A DNA stretch of 64,000 bases from CAWKGC01 sp963849005 (GCA_963849005.1 CAWKGC010000025.1:1-64000), one strand, 5' to 3'; shown: positions 1 through 11,125, counted from the stretch's first letter. A program made the numbers and translations. Notes: generated by a model from the letters alone, not told the origin.

Positions 1-982
1 TCGGGCTTCGCCGGCGCCGCACGTGAACCTCGAAGTGGGCGGGGGCTCCCATGCGGAGCAGACGGGCGGCGTCATGATCGCCTACGAGCGCCTCTGCATC
101 GAGGCGCGGCCGGACTGGTGCATCGTGGTGGGAGACGTCAACTCCACGATCGCGTGCACGATGGCGGCAAAGAAACTCGGCATCGCCGTGGCGCACCTCG
201 AGGCCGGCCTGCGAAGCCGGGACCGCACCATGCCGGAGGAGATCAACCGCATCGCCACGGATGCGCTCGCCGACCTCCTGTGGACGCCATCGCCGGATGG
301 AGACGAGAACCTGTTTCGGGAAGGGGTGCCGCCCGAACGCGTGGTCCGCGTCGGAAACATCATGATCGACTCGCTCGAAATGATGCGCGCGCAAATCGAG
401 GCTCGGAAGTACCGCGCCGGTGCCGGACTGCCGGCGAAAGGCTACGGCGTGATTACGCTGCACCGTCCGAGCAATGTGGATGCTCCGGACCAATTGCGAC
501 TACCTGGTGGAACAGGTGCTGGCAGTAGCGGAGAAGGTTCCCGTCGTGTTCCCCGTGCACCCTCGCACCCGTCAGCGCATGGATGCATTGGGCCTCGTGC
601 GCGACCTTGGGCGAGTGCCTCCAATGTCGTCCTGCTGGAGCCGCTCGGCTACGTGGACTTCATGAGCCTGGTATTCGACTGCGGTTTCGTGCTGACCGAT
701 TCGGGCGGCGTGCAGGAGGAGACGACCTATCTGGGCATACCGTGCATCACGATCCGCGAGAATACGGAAGCGGCCGGTGACGGTAACCGAGGGGCACCGA
801 TCGCCTTGTCCAGCCCGGATAATATCGCGGAAGCGGTGGAAACGGTGATCCGGCGCGGGTGGCCGGCGGGACGCATGCCACTATGGGATGGCAGGACGGC
901 GGCTCGCGTGGTAGGAAGTTTGAGAGAAGGCCAGTGGAATGGGCCCGCAGGTCGGGCAAAACACGCACTGTCGGTGGCGTGA
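1..982 (+). CDS. wecB: UDP-N-acetylglucosamine 2-epimerase (5' partial, frameshifted)
   Basis: Interconverts UDP-GlcNAc and UDP-ManNAc in the cytoplasm, supplying surface polysaccharide synthesis. The window opens inside the gene, and the frame is open from base 2. Family motifs are visible: GSHAEQTGG, the H-LEAGLR-R stretch, PEE-NR, ITLHR-SN, and DSGG-QEE near the C-terminus. The frame breaks at about 490 and returns at about 610; the missing segment (VVFPVHPRTR) lies in another frame. Between 770 and 810 the expected RPVTVTEG and GTDRLVQP pieces lie in two different frames, so about three indels fall within 60 bases. The UDP-sugar dehydrogenase follows at once, as expected for ManNAcA synthesis. 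The family call is firm; functionality depends on whether the breaks are real. Confidence 0.85.
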   Translation, partial: RASPAPHVNLEVGGGSHAEQTGGVMIAYERLCIEARPDWCIVVGDVNSTIACTMAAKKLGIAVAHLEAGLRSRDRTMPEEINRIATDALADLLWTPSPDGDENLFREGVPPERVVRVGNIMIDSLEMMRAQIEARKYRAGAGLPAKGYGVITLHRPSNVDAPDQLRLPGGTGAGSSGEGSRRVPRAPSHPSAHGCIGPRARPWASASNVVLLEPLGYVDFMSLVFDCGFVLTDSGGVQEETTYLGIPCITIRENTEAAGDGNRGAPIALSSPDNIAEAVETVIRRGWPAGRMPLWDGRTAARVVGSLREGQWNGPAGRAKHALSVA

Positions 983-996
983 AAATCCGGAGGGAG

Positions 997-2291
997 ATGG
1001 AAGTGGTCGCAGTGCGTAGGTGTAATCGGGTTGGGGTACGTCGGCCTGCCGTTCGCGGCTGCCTTCGGCGCGCGTTGCCGAACCGTCGGCTACGACCTTT
1101 CCGTGGAAAAGGTCGAAGCTACCGCCGCGGACGTCGATCCCACCGGCGAAGTCGGCAGCGATGAATTGCGCGCGGCGACCCGCCTCGCCGTCACCAACGA
1201 CCCGCGCGATCTTTCGCGACGCGAGCATCGTCATCATTGCCGTGCCCACGCCCGTCGATGCCGCGCGCCAGCCGGATTTCGGCCCGCTTGCTTGCCGCCT
1301 GCGCGAGCCTCGGCCCGCACTTGGCAAAGGGCGCGACGGTAGTGATCGAATCCACCGTGTACCCGGGCGCGACCGAGGAAATCTGCATCCCGGCCCTCGA
1401 GAAGGCCTAGCGGCGGAAATGGAAGCGCGACTTCTTTGTCGGCTACTCGCCCGAGCGCATCAATCCCGGCGACAGGGCGCATACGCTGGCGAAGGTCGTC
1501 AAGGTGGTCGGCGGGCGACACGCCGCAGACGCTGGGCGCGCGTCGCCGCACTCTACGCAATGGTGGTCGACGGCAGGCATCCACCGCGCGCCCTCGATTG
1601 CCGTGGCGGAGGCCGCCAAGGTGCTCGAGAACACGCAGCGCGACCTCAACATCGCCCTCATGAACGAGCTCGCGATCATCTGCCATCGCATCGGCATCGA
1701 CACGGTCGACGTGCTCGCGGCCGCGCGCACCAAGTGGAACTTCCTCAATTCCGCCCGGGCTGGTCGGCGGGCATTGCATCGGCGTGGACCCCTACTACCT
1801 CACGCACAAGGCGGAGAGCTCGGGCTGCACCCGCAGGTGATCCTTGCCGGCCGCCACATCAACGATTCGATGGGGCACTACATAGCCAGCCGAGGCTGTG
1901 AAGTGCGTGGCCTCGCACGGCCGCAAGGTGACCGGCGCGCGCGCGGTCGTCCTGGGCCTCACCTTCAAGGAAGACTGCGCGGACATCCGCAATTCGAAAG
2001 TGGTCGACGTGGTGCGCGAGCTTGCCGCTTTCGGCATGGAGGTCCACGTGCACGACCCGATCGCCGATGCCGAGCGCGGCTCGGCACGAGTACGGCATTG
2101 CCCTCGAGGCGTGGGACGCGCTGCCGCCGGCGGACCTGCTCGTGTTGGCAGTGGCGCACCAGGCCTTCCGCGATTGCCCGCTCGACACGCTGCTCGCGCG
2201 CCTGGCCCCCGGGGGCTGCGTGGTCGACGTGAAGGGCATCGTCGACCGCGCGAAACTGGAAGCGCGCGCCATTCCGCTCTGGCGGCTCTAG
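997..2291 (+). CDS. UDP-sugar 6-dehydrogenase, WbpO/TviB-type (frameshifted)
   Basis: NAD-dependent UDP-N-acetylhexosamine dehydrogenase that makes the uronate sugar for a capsule or O-antigen. The ATG at 997 follows an AGGGAG ribosome-binding site. The Rossmann start (VIGLGYVGLPFAA) is reached only after one frame change near 1015. The middle part (EAAKVLENTQRDLNIALMNE) and C-terminal part (GLTFKEDCADIRNSKVVDV) are in other frames, with changes near 1220, 1400-1590, 1760, 1890 and 2090. The 'FKEDCADIRNSK' form is typical of the WbpO/TviB/CapL group, not of UDP-glucose dehydrogenases. Substrate specificity (GlcNAc, GalNAc or ManNAc) cannot be decided; the neighbouring epimerase favours ManNAc. 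Confidence 0.8.
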
Positions 2292-2293
2292 CG

Positions 2294-3353
2294 ATGCAAG
2301 ACACCTTCCAGCGCGCGTTCGGCGTGATTCTTCCTCTTGCCGTCGTGCTCCTCGCGATGCCGTTGCTCAGGCGCGCCGCGCCTGAATTCGGGCTCGTAGA
2401 CCATCCCGGCGGACGCAAGGAGCACACGTCGGCCACGCCGCTCGTGGGCGGCATCGCGATCTACCTTGCCGTCCTGGTGGCGATGGCCGCAGCCGGGCCG
2501 GTCGCGCCGATGGGGCACTGGCTGGCCGCGCTGACGATGATGCTCGCCGTCGGCCTGCTCGACGATGCCAACGAGGTCGGGCCGCGCGCCAAGTTCATCG
2601 TGCAGATCCTTGCCTGCGTCGTGATGATCTGGTGGGGAGGAATGCGACTGAGTTCGGTCGGCGACTTGATCGGTTGGCGGCTGATAGGGCTGACAGTGAT
2701 GGCCCTGCCGATCACGGTGATTGCCGTCATCGGCGTGGTCAACGCGGTGAACATGATCGACGGGATGGACGGCATGGCCGGCAGCGTTTCGCTCGTGGCA
2801 TTCGCGTGGTACGCGGCGGTCGCTGGCGCCTCGGGACTCGACATTCCAGGCGGCGCTCTGCCTTGCCTTCTGCGGGGCGCTCGCGGGGTTCCTGCTTTTC
2901 AACCTGCGCATGCCCTGGCGGGGACATGCAGCGGCATTCCTGGGCGACGCCGGCAGCCTGACGATCGGCTTCGCGCTGGGCTGGATGGCGATCGACCTGA
3001 CGCAGGGCGCCAATCGCTCGTTCCCGCCGATCTGCGCGCTCTGGGTGGTGCTGCTGCCGCTGGCCGATTGCGTCTCGATCATGTCGCGCAGGCTGAACGC
3101 GCGGGCGCAGCCCCTTCGACGCGGACCGGCAGCACATCCACCACTACTTGCTGGCGCGCGGGCTCTCGCCGCAATCGGCGCTTGCGACTGCTGGTGGCCG
3201 TGTCCGCCCTGTTCGGCGCGGTCGGGTTCTTCGGCTGGCGCCTCGGCATTCCCGAGCCGTTCCTCTTCTGGCCGTTCTTCTTCCTCTTTTTCGCCTACCA
3301 CTACTGGATCAGGTCGGCTTGGAAGCGGATCGGCGTTGGTGGCTGCGCAATGA
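2294..3353 (+). CDS. wecA: Undecaprenyl-phosphate N-acetylhexosamine-1-phosphate transferase, WecA family (frameshifted)
   Basis: Multipass inner-membrane enzyme that starts lipid-linked polysaccharide synthesis by moving a sugar-1-phosphate onto undecaprenyl phosphate. The ATG lies two bases after the dehydrogenase stop. Family motifs: GGRKEHTSATPLVGG near the N-terminus, the GLLDD aspartates, NAVNMIDGMDG, FLGDAGS and the C-terminal HIHHYLL. Frame changes near 2855, 3110 and 3190 split the last third over three frames. In the last frame the stop TGA at 3351-3353 overlaps the next gene's start (ATGA), so translation is probably coupled. Many hydrophobic stretches fit a family of about 11 membrane segments. 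Confidence 0.85.
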
Positions 3354-3802
3354 GATCGGTCCTGTTCGTCTGCACCGCCAACATCTGCCGTTCGCCCACG
3401 GCGCGAGGCGTGCTGTCCAGGCTCGCTGCGGGAAAGGACCTGCTGATCGATGCGGCCGGCACCCACGACTACTACGTCGGCAAGCCGCCCTTCCCGCAGG
3501 CAGTCGAGGCGGCAAAGCGGCGCGGCTACGACCTCACGCAGTACGTGGCGCGGCAAGTGACCGGCCACGACTTCGACCGCTTCGACCTGATCCTCGCGAT
3601 GGCGGGCGAGCACCTGGAGCACCTGCGCGCCATGGCGCCTTCGCACTGCCGGCAGAAGATCGAGCTGTTCCTCGAGTACGGGGAAGCGTTCCACGGGCAA
3701 GACGTCCCGGACCCGTTCGGGCGTACCGACCTCGAGTTCGAGCGCGCGCTGGACCGCATCGAGGACGGCTGCCGGGGGCTCGCGCGCGTTCTGCTGCGCT
3801 GA
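3350..3802 (+). CDS. Low-molecular-weight protein-tyrosine phosphatase (Wzb/Etp-like)
   Basis: 150-residue cytoplasmic phosphatase, normal length for the family. The catalytic P-loop CTANICRSP is at residues 8-16, giving the Cys nucleophile and Arg of C-X5-R. The C-terminal DPFG carries the general-acid Asp, usually DPY or DPF. Phosphatases of this type (Wzb, Ptp, Etp) dephosphorylate polysaccharide tyrosine kinases and sometimes sugar-activating enzymes. Its position after wecB, the dehydrogenase and wecA supports a role in controlling capsule or exopolysaccharide export. No kinase partner is in the window. The reading frame is intact. Confidence 0.9.
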   Translation: MRSVLFVCTANICRSPTARGVLSRLAAGKDLLIDAAGTHDYYVGKPPFPQAVEAAKRRGYDLTQYVARQVTGHDFDRFDLILAMAGEHLEHLRAMAPSHCRQKIELFLEYGEAFHGQDVPDPFGRTDLEFERALDRIEDGCRGLARVLLR

Positions 3803-3810
3803 GAAAAATA

Positions 3811-3896
3811 ATGGGGTCAGAGTACATTTCCCGCGGATGATTGCGGGAAATGTACTCTGACCCCGATATTGGGGAAATGTACTCTGACCCCGTTTT
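3811..3896. repeat. GGGGTCAG palindromic element, GTACATTT type
   Basis: A perfect 22-bp inverted repeat, 3813-3834 against 3843-3864, reads GGGGTCAGAGTACATTTC then CCGC, with an 8-base loop. A third half-site ending in TCTGACCCC runs from 3872 to 3891. The element lies between two convergent genes and ends two bases before the stop codon of the GGDEF gene. It is the first member of the dispersed family described in the findings. Confidence 0.95.
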
Positions 3897-3897
3897 C

Positions 3898-4860
3898 CTA
3901 GCTGGCGTCGACCTTCGCCGGCGCGCTCACCATCACCGAGACCGAAGGGCCGCCCCGCAATGCCTTGGACTTGGCCTCGGAGAGCACCTCGCCGGCGAGC
4001 TTCACGACTGCCGCCTGCCCGCAGCCGAACGGGTACTCGATCACGGCGCACGCCACGCGCAAGGGCAGCTGGCGATCCAGCGCGATCGGGCATGGCAAGG
4101 ACTCGATGCCCTCGAGGATGCGGCCGGTGACGAGTTTCGCGTCGCGGTTGCGGTGCAGGCCGACCAGGAACTGGTTGGTGCCCCAGCGCGCGATCCAGTC
4201 GCCGCGGCGCGTGTTGACGATCAGCGCGCCCACCAGGTGCAGCAGCACCATGTCGCCGGTCTCGTAGCCGTAGACCTCGCAGATGTCGCGGAAGCCGCGC
4301 ACGTCGACCAGGGTGAGGTGGAAGGTCTCCAGGTCGCGCTCGGCGCGGGCGATCTCCTCGGCCAGCCGCGCCTCTCCCGCGCGGCGGTTGTAGACGCCGG
4401 TGACCTCGTCCAGGTCGGAAAGGCTCTCCAGCCTGAGGCCCCAGCGCTGGAACAGGTTCAGGAGGTATTGCGTGCGGGCCATCAGGCGCCCGGCCTCGTC
4501 GCGGTACTCGGTGGGCAGGTCGGGCGGCAGCCGGTCGTCCAGGTATTGCTTGATCGACTTGGAAGTCAGCTCCAGGGGCGCCAGCAGGCCGCGGTGCAGC
4601 CACAGGGCGGCCATGAAGCCCGCCAGGTAGGTCAGGCCGAGCGAGGGGACCAGCTGGGTGCCGGTAATGTCGCCCCCGTCCGAGAAGACCAGGTAAAGGA
4701 CGCCGGTGATGATGGGCGGCACCGCCGCGACCGCCGAGGCCACCGCGAACTTGCGCCAGTAGCGCCCCCTCAGGAAGGGCACACGGTCGAACCAGTGATA
4801 TACGTCGAGGCGGCCGCGCGCGCTCTCGCCGCTCTTGAGGTCATTGTCCATGGGCGCCAT
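3898..4860 (-). CDS. Membrane protein with HAMP-like linker and degenerate GGDEF domain
   Basis: Two N-terminal membrane helices (about residues 35-57 and 72-92) flank a short periplasmic loop. A HAMP-like segment follows, then a GGDEF-type domain from about residue 150. The domain keeps the family fold markers (LDEVTGVYNRR, VDVRGFRDI, YGYETGDMVLL), but the signature loop that should read GGDEF reads GTNQF (RWGTNQFLV). Diguanylate cyclase activity is therefore unlikely; such proteins usually bind c-di-GMP or GTP or act as scaffolds. The start is taken as ATG 4860 (MAPMDND); ATG 4851 is also possible. A longer upstream reading frame would cross the CRP-type site and a repeat and is not credible. 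Transcription is probably controlled by the CRP-type palindrome 70-90 bases upstream. Confidence 0.8.
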   Translation of the reverse strand: MAPMDNDLKSGESARGRLDVYHWFDRVPFLRGRYWRKFAVASAVAAVPPIITGVLYLVFSDGGDITGTQLVPSLGLTYLAGFMAALWLHRGLLAPLELTSKSIKQYLDDRLPPDLPTEYRDEAGRLMARTQYLLNLFQRWGLRLESLSDLDEVTGVYNRRAGEARLAEEIARAERDLETFHLTLVDVRGFRDICEVYGYETGDMVLLHLVGALIVNTRRGDWIARWGTNQFLVGLHRNRDAKLVTGRILEGIESLPCPIALDRQLPLRVACAVIEYPFGCGQAAVVKLAGEVLSEAKSKALRGGPSVSVMVSAPAKVDAS

Positions 4861-4929
4861 CCCGGTGCGGGCCACGGAGCAGGTTTGCCCATTGGCCCGC
4901 TTCCCAGACTGAACCGGTCCCGAGCCAAA

Positions 4930-4951
4930 AAATGTGACGTAGTTCACATTT
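4930..4951. promoter_or_regulatory. CRP/Vfr-type operator
   Basis: AAATGTGA-CGTAGT-TCACATTT is a perfect TGTGA-N6-TCACA palindrome with extra symmetric A/T flanks, matching the E. coli CRP consensus. It lies 70 bases upstream of the GGDEF protein start on the minus strand and about 170 bases upstream of the sigma-factor gene on the plus strand, so it could serve either. The distance fits class I or II activation of the GGDEF gene. The binding protein is inferred, not seen. Confidence 0.65.
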
Positions 4952-4968
4952 CTGCTTGCGCGGGAACG

Positions 4969-5066
4969 AATCGGGGTCAGAGACGTAATAATTCGTCGTT
5001 CCGGCGCAATGCCGGAACAGCGAATTATTACGTCTCTGACCCCGATTTGCGTCTCTGACCCCAATT
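4969..5066. repeat. GGGGTCAG palindromic element, GACGTAAT type, with inner hairpin
   Basis: A perfect 27-bp inverted repeat, 4969-4995 against 5021-5047, beginning AATCGGGGTCAGAGACG, encloses a second perfect hairpin, GTTCCGGC-GCAAT-GCCGGAAC, at 4998-5018. An extra half-site, GCGTCTCTGACCCC, follows at 5049-5062. The element fills most of the gap before the ECF sigma gene and ends about 50 bases before its start. Confidence 0.95.
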
Positions 5067-5116
5067 CGGACGCTCCGCGTTGGACAGGGTGGCGGCGTTT
5101 CGCTATCGTCTGTCCC

Positions 5117-5668
5117 ATGAGCGACATCACTGCCGCCCTGCAGGCGATCGACCGGCAAGCCAACGCCGAGCTCGATTCGGCCTTTGCAACGTGGTATCCC
5201 GAACTGAAGAAGATCGCCCACTCGCGCTTGCGCGGCAGCGGGCTGAACGGGGTCATGCAGACCACGGCGCTGGTCCACGACAGCTACCTCAAGCTCGCGA
5301 CCGGCCCGGGCCTGGCCTTCGGCGACCGGCTGCAGTTCTTTTCGTACGCGTCGCGGGCGCTGCGCAGCATCGTCATCGACATCGTGCGCGAGCAACGCGC
5401 GCTGCGCCGCGGCGGCGATGCCGACATCGTCACGCTGGACACCTCGGCCGGCGACGGAATGCCCGCGTCCACGGACATCGAGACCGTCAACGACGCCCTC
5501 GACGACCTCGAGAAGATCGACAAGGGGCTCGCCCGCCTGGTCGAGATGCGCTTCTTCGGGGGCATGACCGAAGCCGAGATCGCCGAGGCGCTCGGCGTTT
5601 CGGAGCGCACCGTCGGCCGCGAATGGCAAAAGGCGAGGACGCTGCTGCTGACCCTGATCGAGCCCTAG
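5117..5668 (+). CDS. ECF RNA polymerase sigma factor, Sigma70_ECF (TIGR02999-like) type
   Basis: 183-residue extracytoplasmic-function sigma factor. Region 2 includes the TTALVHDSYLKL and DRLQFFSYASRALRSIVID stretches; region 4 carries the helix-turn-helix MTEAEIAEALGVSERTVGRE near the C-terminus. This pattern matches the group usually encoded next to large Ser/Thr kinases instead of an anti-sigma factor. The kinase gene starts 50 bases downstream on the same strand, supporting a functional pair in which phosphorylation replaces anti-sigma control. ATG 5117 is chosen because the region-1/2 homology starts there; the frame upstream runs through a repeat element. Confidence 0.9.
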   Translation: MSDITAALQAIDRQANAELDSAFATWYPELKKIAHSRLRGSGLNGVMQTTALVHDSYLKLATGPGLAFGDRLQFFSYASRALRSIVIDIVREQRALRRGGDADIVTLDTSAGDGMPASTDIETVNDALDDLEKIDKGLARLVEMRFFGGMTEAEIAEALGVSERTVGREWQKARTLLLTLIEP

Positions 5669-5718
5669 CTTGCACGCGCGGTGTCCGGTTTCCCGGCGAC
5701 AACCCGTTTACTGAAGAG

Positions 5719-8283
<2,565 letters not shown>

Positions 8284-8360
8284 TTGGGGTCAGAGACGTA
8301 ATACTTCCTCGTCATTCCGGCCTTGAGCCGGAATCCAGAAGTATTACGTCTCTGACCCCA
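8284..8360. repeat. GGGGTCAG palindromic element, GACGTAATACTTC type (copy A)
   Basis: Begins one base after the kinase stop codon. Perfect 22-bp arms at 8286-8307 and 8338-8359 enclose an inner ATTCCGGC-CTTGA-GCCGGAAT hairpin. All 77 bases are identical to the copy at 9973-10049. Both copies precede a collagen-like gene at a similar distance. Confidence 0.95.
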
Positions 8361-8441
8361 TTTGCCTCCGGAATTCCGTTTATCCCGGTATGGCGGCAAT
8401 CCCGGGCAATGGGCCCGTGGAGCGCGCGCCCGGGAGAATCC

Positions 8442-9548
8442 ATGAACAAGACGATTTGGACCGTGGCTGCGATTGCCACCTTTGCGCTGGCCACCGCCCT
8501 GCCCGCACACGCGGACTCGGGGCGCGACGTGACCATCACTGAAGTGCGCGCCAATGCCGCCAACACGATCCTGCAGGTGACGGGCGCGAACTTCTCCGGC
8601 GGCACGCCGAAGCTCACGCTCGGCAAGATCGCAACGCCGCTCACCATAACGCTTGCCACGCCAACGCAAATCGAGGCCCTGCTGCCCGCGGGCCTCGCTC
8701 CGGGCTCCTACTTGTTGACGCTCACCGTGAACAAGCACAAGAAGGACAAGGGCAACGATTCCGAGGACGACCGCGGCGACGAATTCTGGGTGACGCTGGG
8801 TGGGGTTGGTGGATCCGCGGGCAAGGACGGCGCAGTGGGTCCGCAGGGCCCGGCTGGCGCAGCAGGTCCCGCAGGTCCGCAAGGTCTCATGGGTCCGGCC
8901 GGCATTTCAGGCAAGGAAGGCGCGGTGGGTCCGGCCGGTCCGCAAGGTCCCGCCGGCCAGGACGGAAAGCCCGGGCCCGCCGGCAGGGATGGTGAAATGG
9001 GCCCCCTAGGCAAGGAAGGCGAGATTGGCCCCCAAGGCCCTGTCGGCCCCACAGGGCCTCAAGGACCTGCCGGCATCGGCGGAGCAATCACAAACATCGA
9101 ATCGCTCGCGGGCGCTTCCTGCAGGCTTGCCAATTGCCCGGGCTACATAGCGCTAAGCGTCGATGCGACGTCTCAAGCAGTGACATTGATCTGCATGCCA
9201 TACGCGGGCAGCGCCACGTTCTCGATTTCCGGTACAGCGACGAAACTGATCTATTCGCAGGTACTGTCATTTTCGAGCAACGTGAATTCCTTTGGCGGCG
9301 GGCTTGCAACTGGCCCCTCGAGTTCTCCAGGGCTCAATGTGCCGTTCACCAGGAGTGTCGACTCCCTGTGTACCGGACGAGACGTCCGCGTGACCGTCTC
9401 GCGGTCTCGCCCGGATATTCCCTTCAACTCCCCCGGGGAAAGCATGTTGGTACAGGGAGGGACTTGCGCTTCCGTCCCGCTTGGAGCCGGCGGAAGCGTG
9501 ACCTGCAGTTTCACGATGAACGGCGACCAGACACTGACCATCGATTGA
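8442..9548 (+). CDS. Secreted collagen-like protein with IPT/TIG-like domain (copy 1)
   Basis: 368 residues. A Sec signal peptide (about 1-24, ending PAHA) leads into a Big/IPT-TIG-like beta domain (about 27-115: VTITEVRANAANTILQVTG, then LTLTVNKHKK). About 30 Gly-X-Y collagen triplets (about 125-213, rich in GPQGPAG and GKDG/GKEG) are followed by a C-terminal globular domain of about 155 residues with four or more cysteines. Bacterial collagen triple helices are usually surface or matrix fibres; the C-terminal part probably trimerises or binds a ligand. The first 120 residues are nearly identical to those of the gene at 10157, while the C-terminal domains are unrelated. Function beyond secretion is inference. 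Confidence 0.8.
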   Translation: MNKTIWTVAAIATFALATALPAHADSGRDVTITEVRANAANTILQVTGANFSGGTPKLTLGKIATPLTITLATPTQIEALLPAGLAPGSYLLTLTVNKHKKDKGNDSEDDRGDEFWVTLGGVGGSAGKDGAVGPQGPAGAAGPAGPQGLMGPAGISGKEGAVGPAGPQGPAGQDGKPGPAGRDGEMGPLGKEGEIGPQGPVGPTGPQGPAGIGGAITNIESLAGASCRLANCPGYIALSVDATSQAVTLICMPYAGSATFSISGTATKLIYSQVLSFSSNVNSFGGGLATGPSSSPGLNVPFTRSVDSLCTGRDVRVTVSRSRPDIPFNSPGESMLVQGGTCASVPLGAGGSVTCSFTMNGDQTLTID

Positions 9549-9576
9549 CCCGCCACTCCCGATCAAAGGACCAACC

Positions 9577-9966
9577 ATGAAACCAATCGCACTCGTCGCA
9601 TTCCTGGCCGGCATGGTAGCTGTGCCCGCCTGGGCCGACTACGACGCCGCAATGGAAGCCCGCGAGGCGGCCCAGCGCAAGGCCGAGCAGCAGCAAGCCG
9701 CCCGCAAGAAAGCCGAAACCGAAAAGATGAAAGCGGACGCGAACATGAAGTACCAGCGCGACGTTGTCGGCGCCGGCGCAAAGGGCAAGTCCGACGCCGA
9801 GGTGACTGCGCTCTACAACAAGAAGATGGCCGACATCAACAAGCAGGCGGCTGACGGGCAGAAGTTGTACTCGAGCGGGAAGTTCTCGGAGCAATCGATG
9901 AAGAACATGACCAACGAGGAAGCCCAGGCGCTGGCGCGCGAGATGCAGAAGCAGTACGGCAAATAA
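9577..9966 (+). CDS. Small secreted coiled-coil protein, unknown
   Basis: 129 residues, not recognised as a named family. A signal peptide (MKPIALVAFLAGMVAVPAWA, cleavage near 20) is followed by a charged Ala/Lys/Glu/Gln-rich helix (about 22-60, EAREAAQRKAEQQQAARKKA) and a polar helical C-terminus. The Ala/Lys pattern suggests a periplasmic or surface coiled coil. It starts 28 bases after collagen-like copy 1 and is followed by a repeat and collagen-like copy 2, so it probably belongs to the same transcript. Confidence 0.7.
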   Translation: MKPIALVAFLAGMVAVPAWADYDAAMEAREAAQRKAEQQQAARKKAETEKMKADANMKYQRDVVGAGAKGKSDAEVTALYNKKMADINKQAADGQKLYSSGKFSEQSMKNMTNEEAQALAREMQKQYGK

Positions 9967-9972
9967 GAACGG

Positions 9973-10049
9973 TTGGGGTCAGAGACGTAATACTTCCTCG
10001 TCATTCCGGCCTTGAGCCGGAATCCAGAAGTATTACGTCTCTGACCCCA
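9973..10049. repeat. GGGGTCAG palindromic element, GACGTAATACTTC type (copy B)
   Basis: Arms at 9975-9996 and 10027-10048 are perfect; all 77 bases equal copy A at 8284-8360. The following 100 bases upstream of the collagen-like gene are also recognisably related to those after copy A (GGATTCCGTT, GGCATGGGGCCCG), so repeat, leader and gene were probably duplicated together. Confidence 0.95.
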
Positions 10050-10156
10050 ATTGCTTTGGCGGCATTTCCCGGCGGATTCCGTTCATTCCGTTGAGGCTGC
10101 CGATTCGCGGGCATGGGGCCCGCAGCGCTGTCCTGTGGAATTGACCGGGAGATCAC

Positions 10157-11092
10157 ATGAAAATGACCCTGCGCACGCTGGCGGCGATTGCGGCGATTGC
10201 CGCTTCCGCTGCCACACTCGCCCGTGCGGACTCCTCGCGCGACGTGACGATCACGGAAGCACGCGCCAATGCCGACAATACGATCCTGCAGGTGACCGGC
10301 GCGAACTTCTCCGGCGGCACGCCGAAGCTCACGCTGGGCAAGACAGCCACACCGCTCACCATCACGCTTGCAACGCCAACCCAGATCGAGGCCCTGCTGC
10401 CCGCGGGCTTCGCCCCGGGCTCTTACTTGTTGACGCTCACCGTGAGCAAGCACAAGAAAGACAAGGGCGACGATTCCGAGGACAACCGCGGCGACGAATT
10501 CTGGGTGACGCTCGGCGCGGCCGGGCCGCAGGGACCCATCGGCGCGATCGGTCCGCAAGGTCTTGCCGGCGCGACGGGCGCCCAGGGTCCGGCGGGACCG
10601 CAAGGTCAAACGGGTCCCGCTGGTTCACAAGGTCCGATCGGCGCTACGGGTCCCGCTGGATCACAGGGACCGATGGGCGCTATGGGTCCGGCCGGCCAGC
10701 AAGGTCTTGCCGGCGCAAAAGGTGATTCCGGTTCGCAGGGCCCGGCTGGCGCGACCGGCCCGCAAGGTCCGCAAGGAGCTACCGGCCCTCAGGGGCCTGC
10801 GGGAGGCGCTTCATCGCGCGTTCTCATTACCAAAGACTTCACCGTTCCGGCAGCCAGTTCCTGGAGAGACAACCTCATTTGCCCGGCAGACTTTCACAAT
10901 ATCGTTACCGGTGGTGCGTTCGTGCACGATGCCCCACCCGGCACGATAGGCATTTTCGAGCCGCCGGGCAGCCTGATCGACTCAGCCCCGCTCACGACGG
11001 TAGGATGGACAGTCACTGCACGAAACGACACCGGGCGCCCTTTCAATGCCATCACCGTCACATTCACGATGCGGGCGATCTGCACCAACTGA
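10157..11092 (+). CDS. Secreted collagen-like protein with IPT/TIG-like domain (copy 2)
   Basis: 311 residues. Signal peptide about 1-25 (ending LARA), IPT/TIG-like domain about 27-118 almost identical to copy 1, then about 32 Gly-X-Y triplets (about 121-217). The triplets are more Gln/Ala-rich than in copy 1 (GPQGPIGAIGPQG). The C-terminal domain of about 90 residues is unrelated to that of copy 1 and looks like a beta sandwich with two cysteines. The conserved leader with variable collagen length and a swapped C-terminus suggests duplication followed by modular exchange of the tip domain. Confidence 0.8.
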   Translation: MKMTLRTLAAIAAIAASAATLARADSSRDVTITEARANADNTILQVTGANFSGGTPKLTLGKTATPLTITLATPTQIEALLPAGFAPGSYLLTLTVSKHKKDKGDDSEDNRGDEFWVTLGAAGPQGPIGAIGPQGLAGATGAQGPAGPQGQTGPAGSQGPIGATGPAGSQGPMGAMGPAGQQGLAGAKGDSGSQGPAGATGPQGPQGATGPQGPAGGASSRVLITKDFTVPAASSWRDNLICPADFHNIVTGGAFVHDAPPGTIGIFEPPGSLIDSAPLTTVGWTVTARNDTGRPFNAITVTFTMRAICTN

Positions 11093-11125
11093 GCTTCTAC
11101 CGGTCGTCAACCACACAATAGACAA

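Noticed and set aside
1898..3802. Single 634-residue fusion of dehydrogenase, WecA and phosphatase
   Set aside because: The long frame is an artefact of frame breaks; separate starts and the ATGA overlap at 3350 show three genes.
2288..4603. 771-residue minus-strand frame across wecA and the phosphatase
   Set aside because: Antisense to recognised genes and runs through a repeat element; no motif is seen.
3841..5058. 405-residue plus-strand protein starting MREMYSDP
   Set aside because: It is translated repeat sequence plus the antisense of the GGDEF gene. The MYSDPV start is a by-product of the repeat.
8284..8360. Intrinsic terminator for the kinase gene
   Set aside because: The stem is strong but no T-run follows, and the same sequence occurs at a second locus; kept as a repeat, though it may still affect transcript ends.
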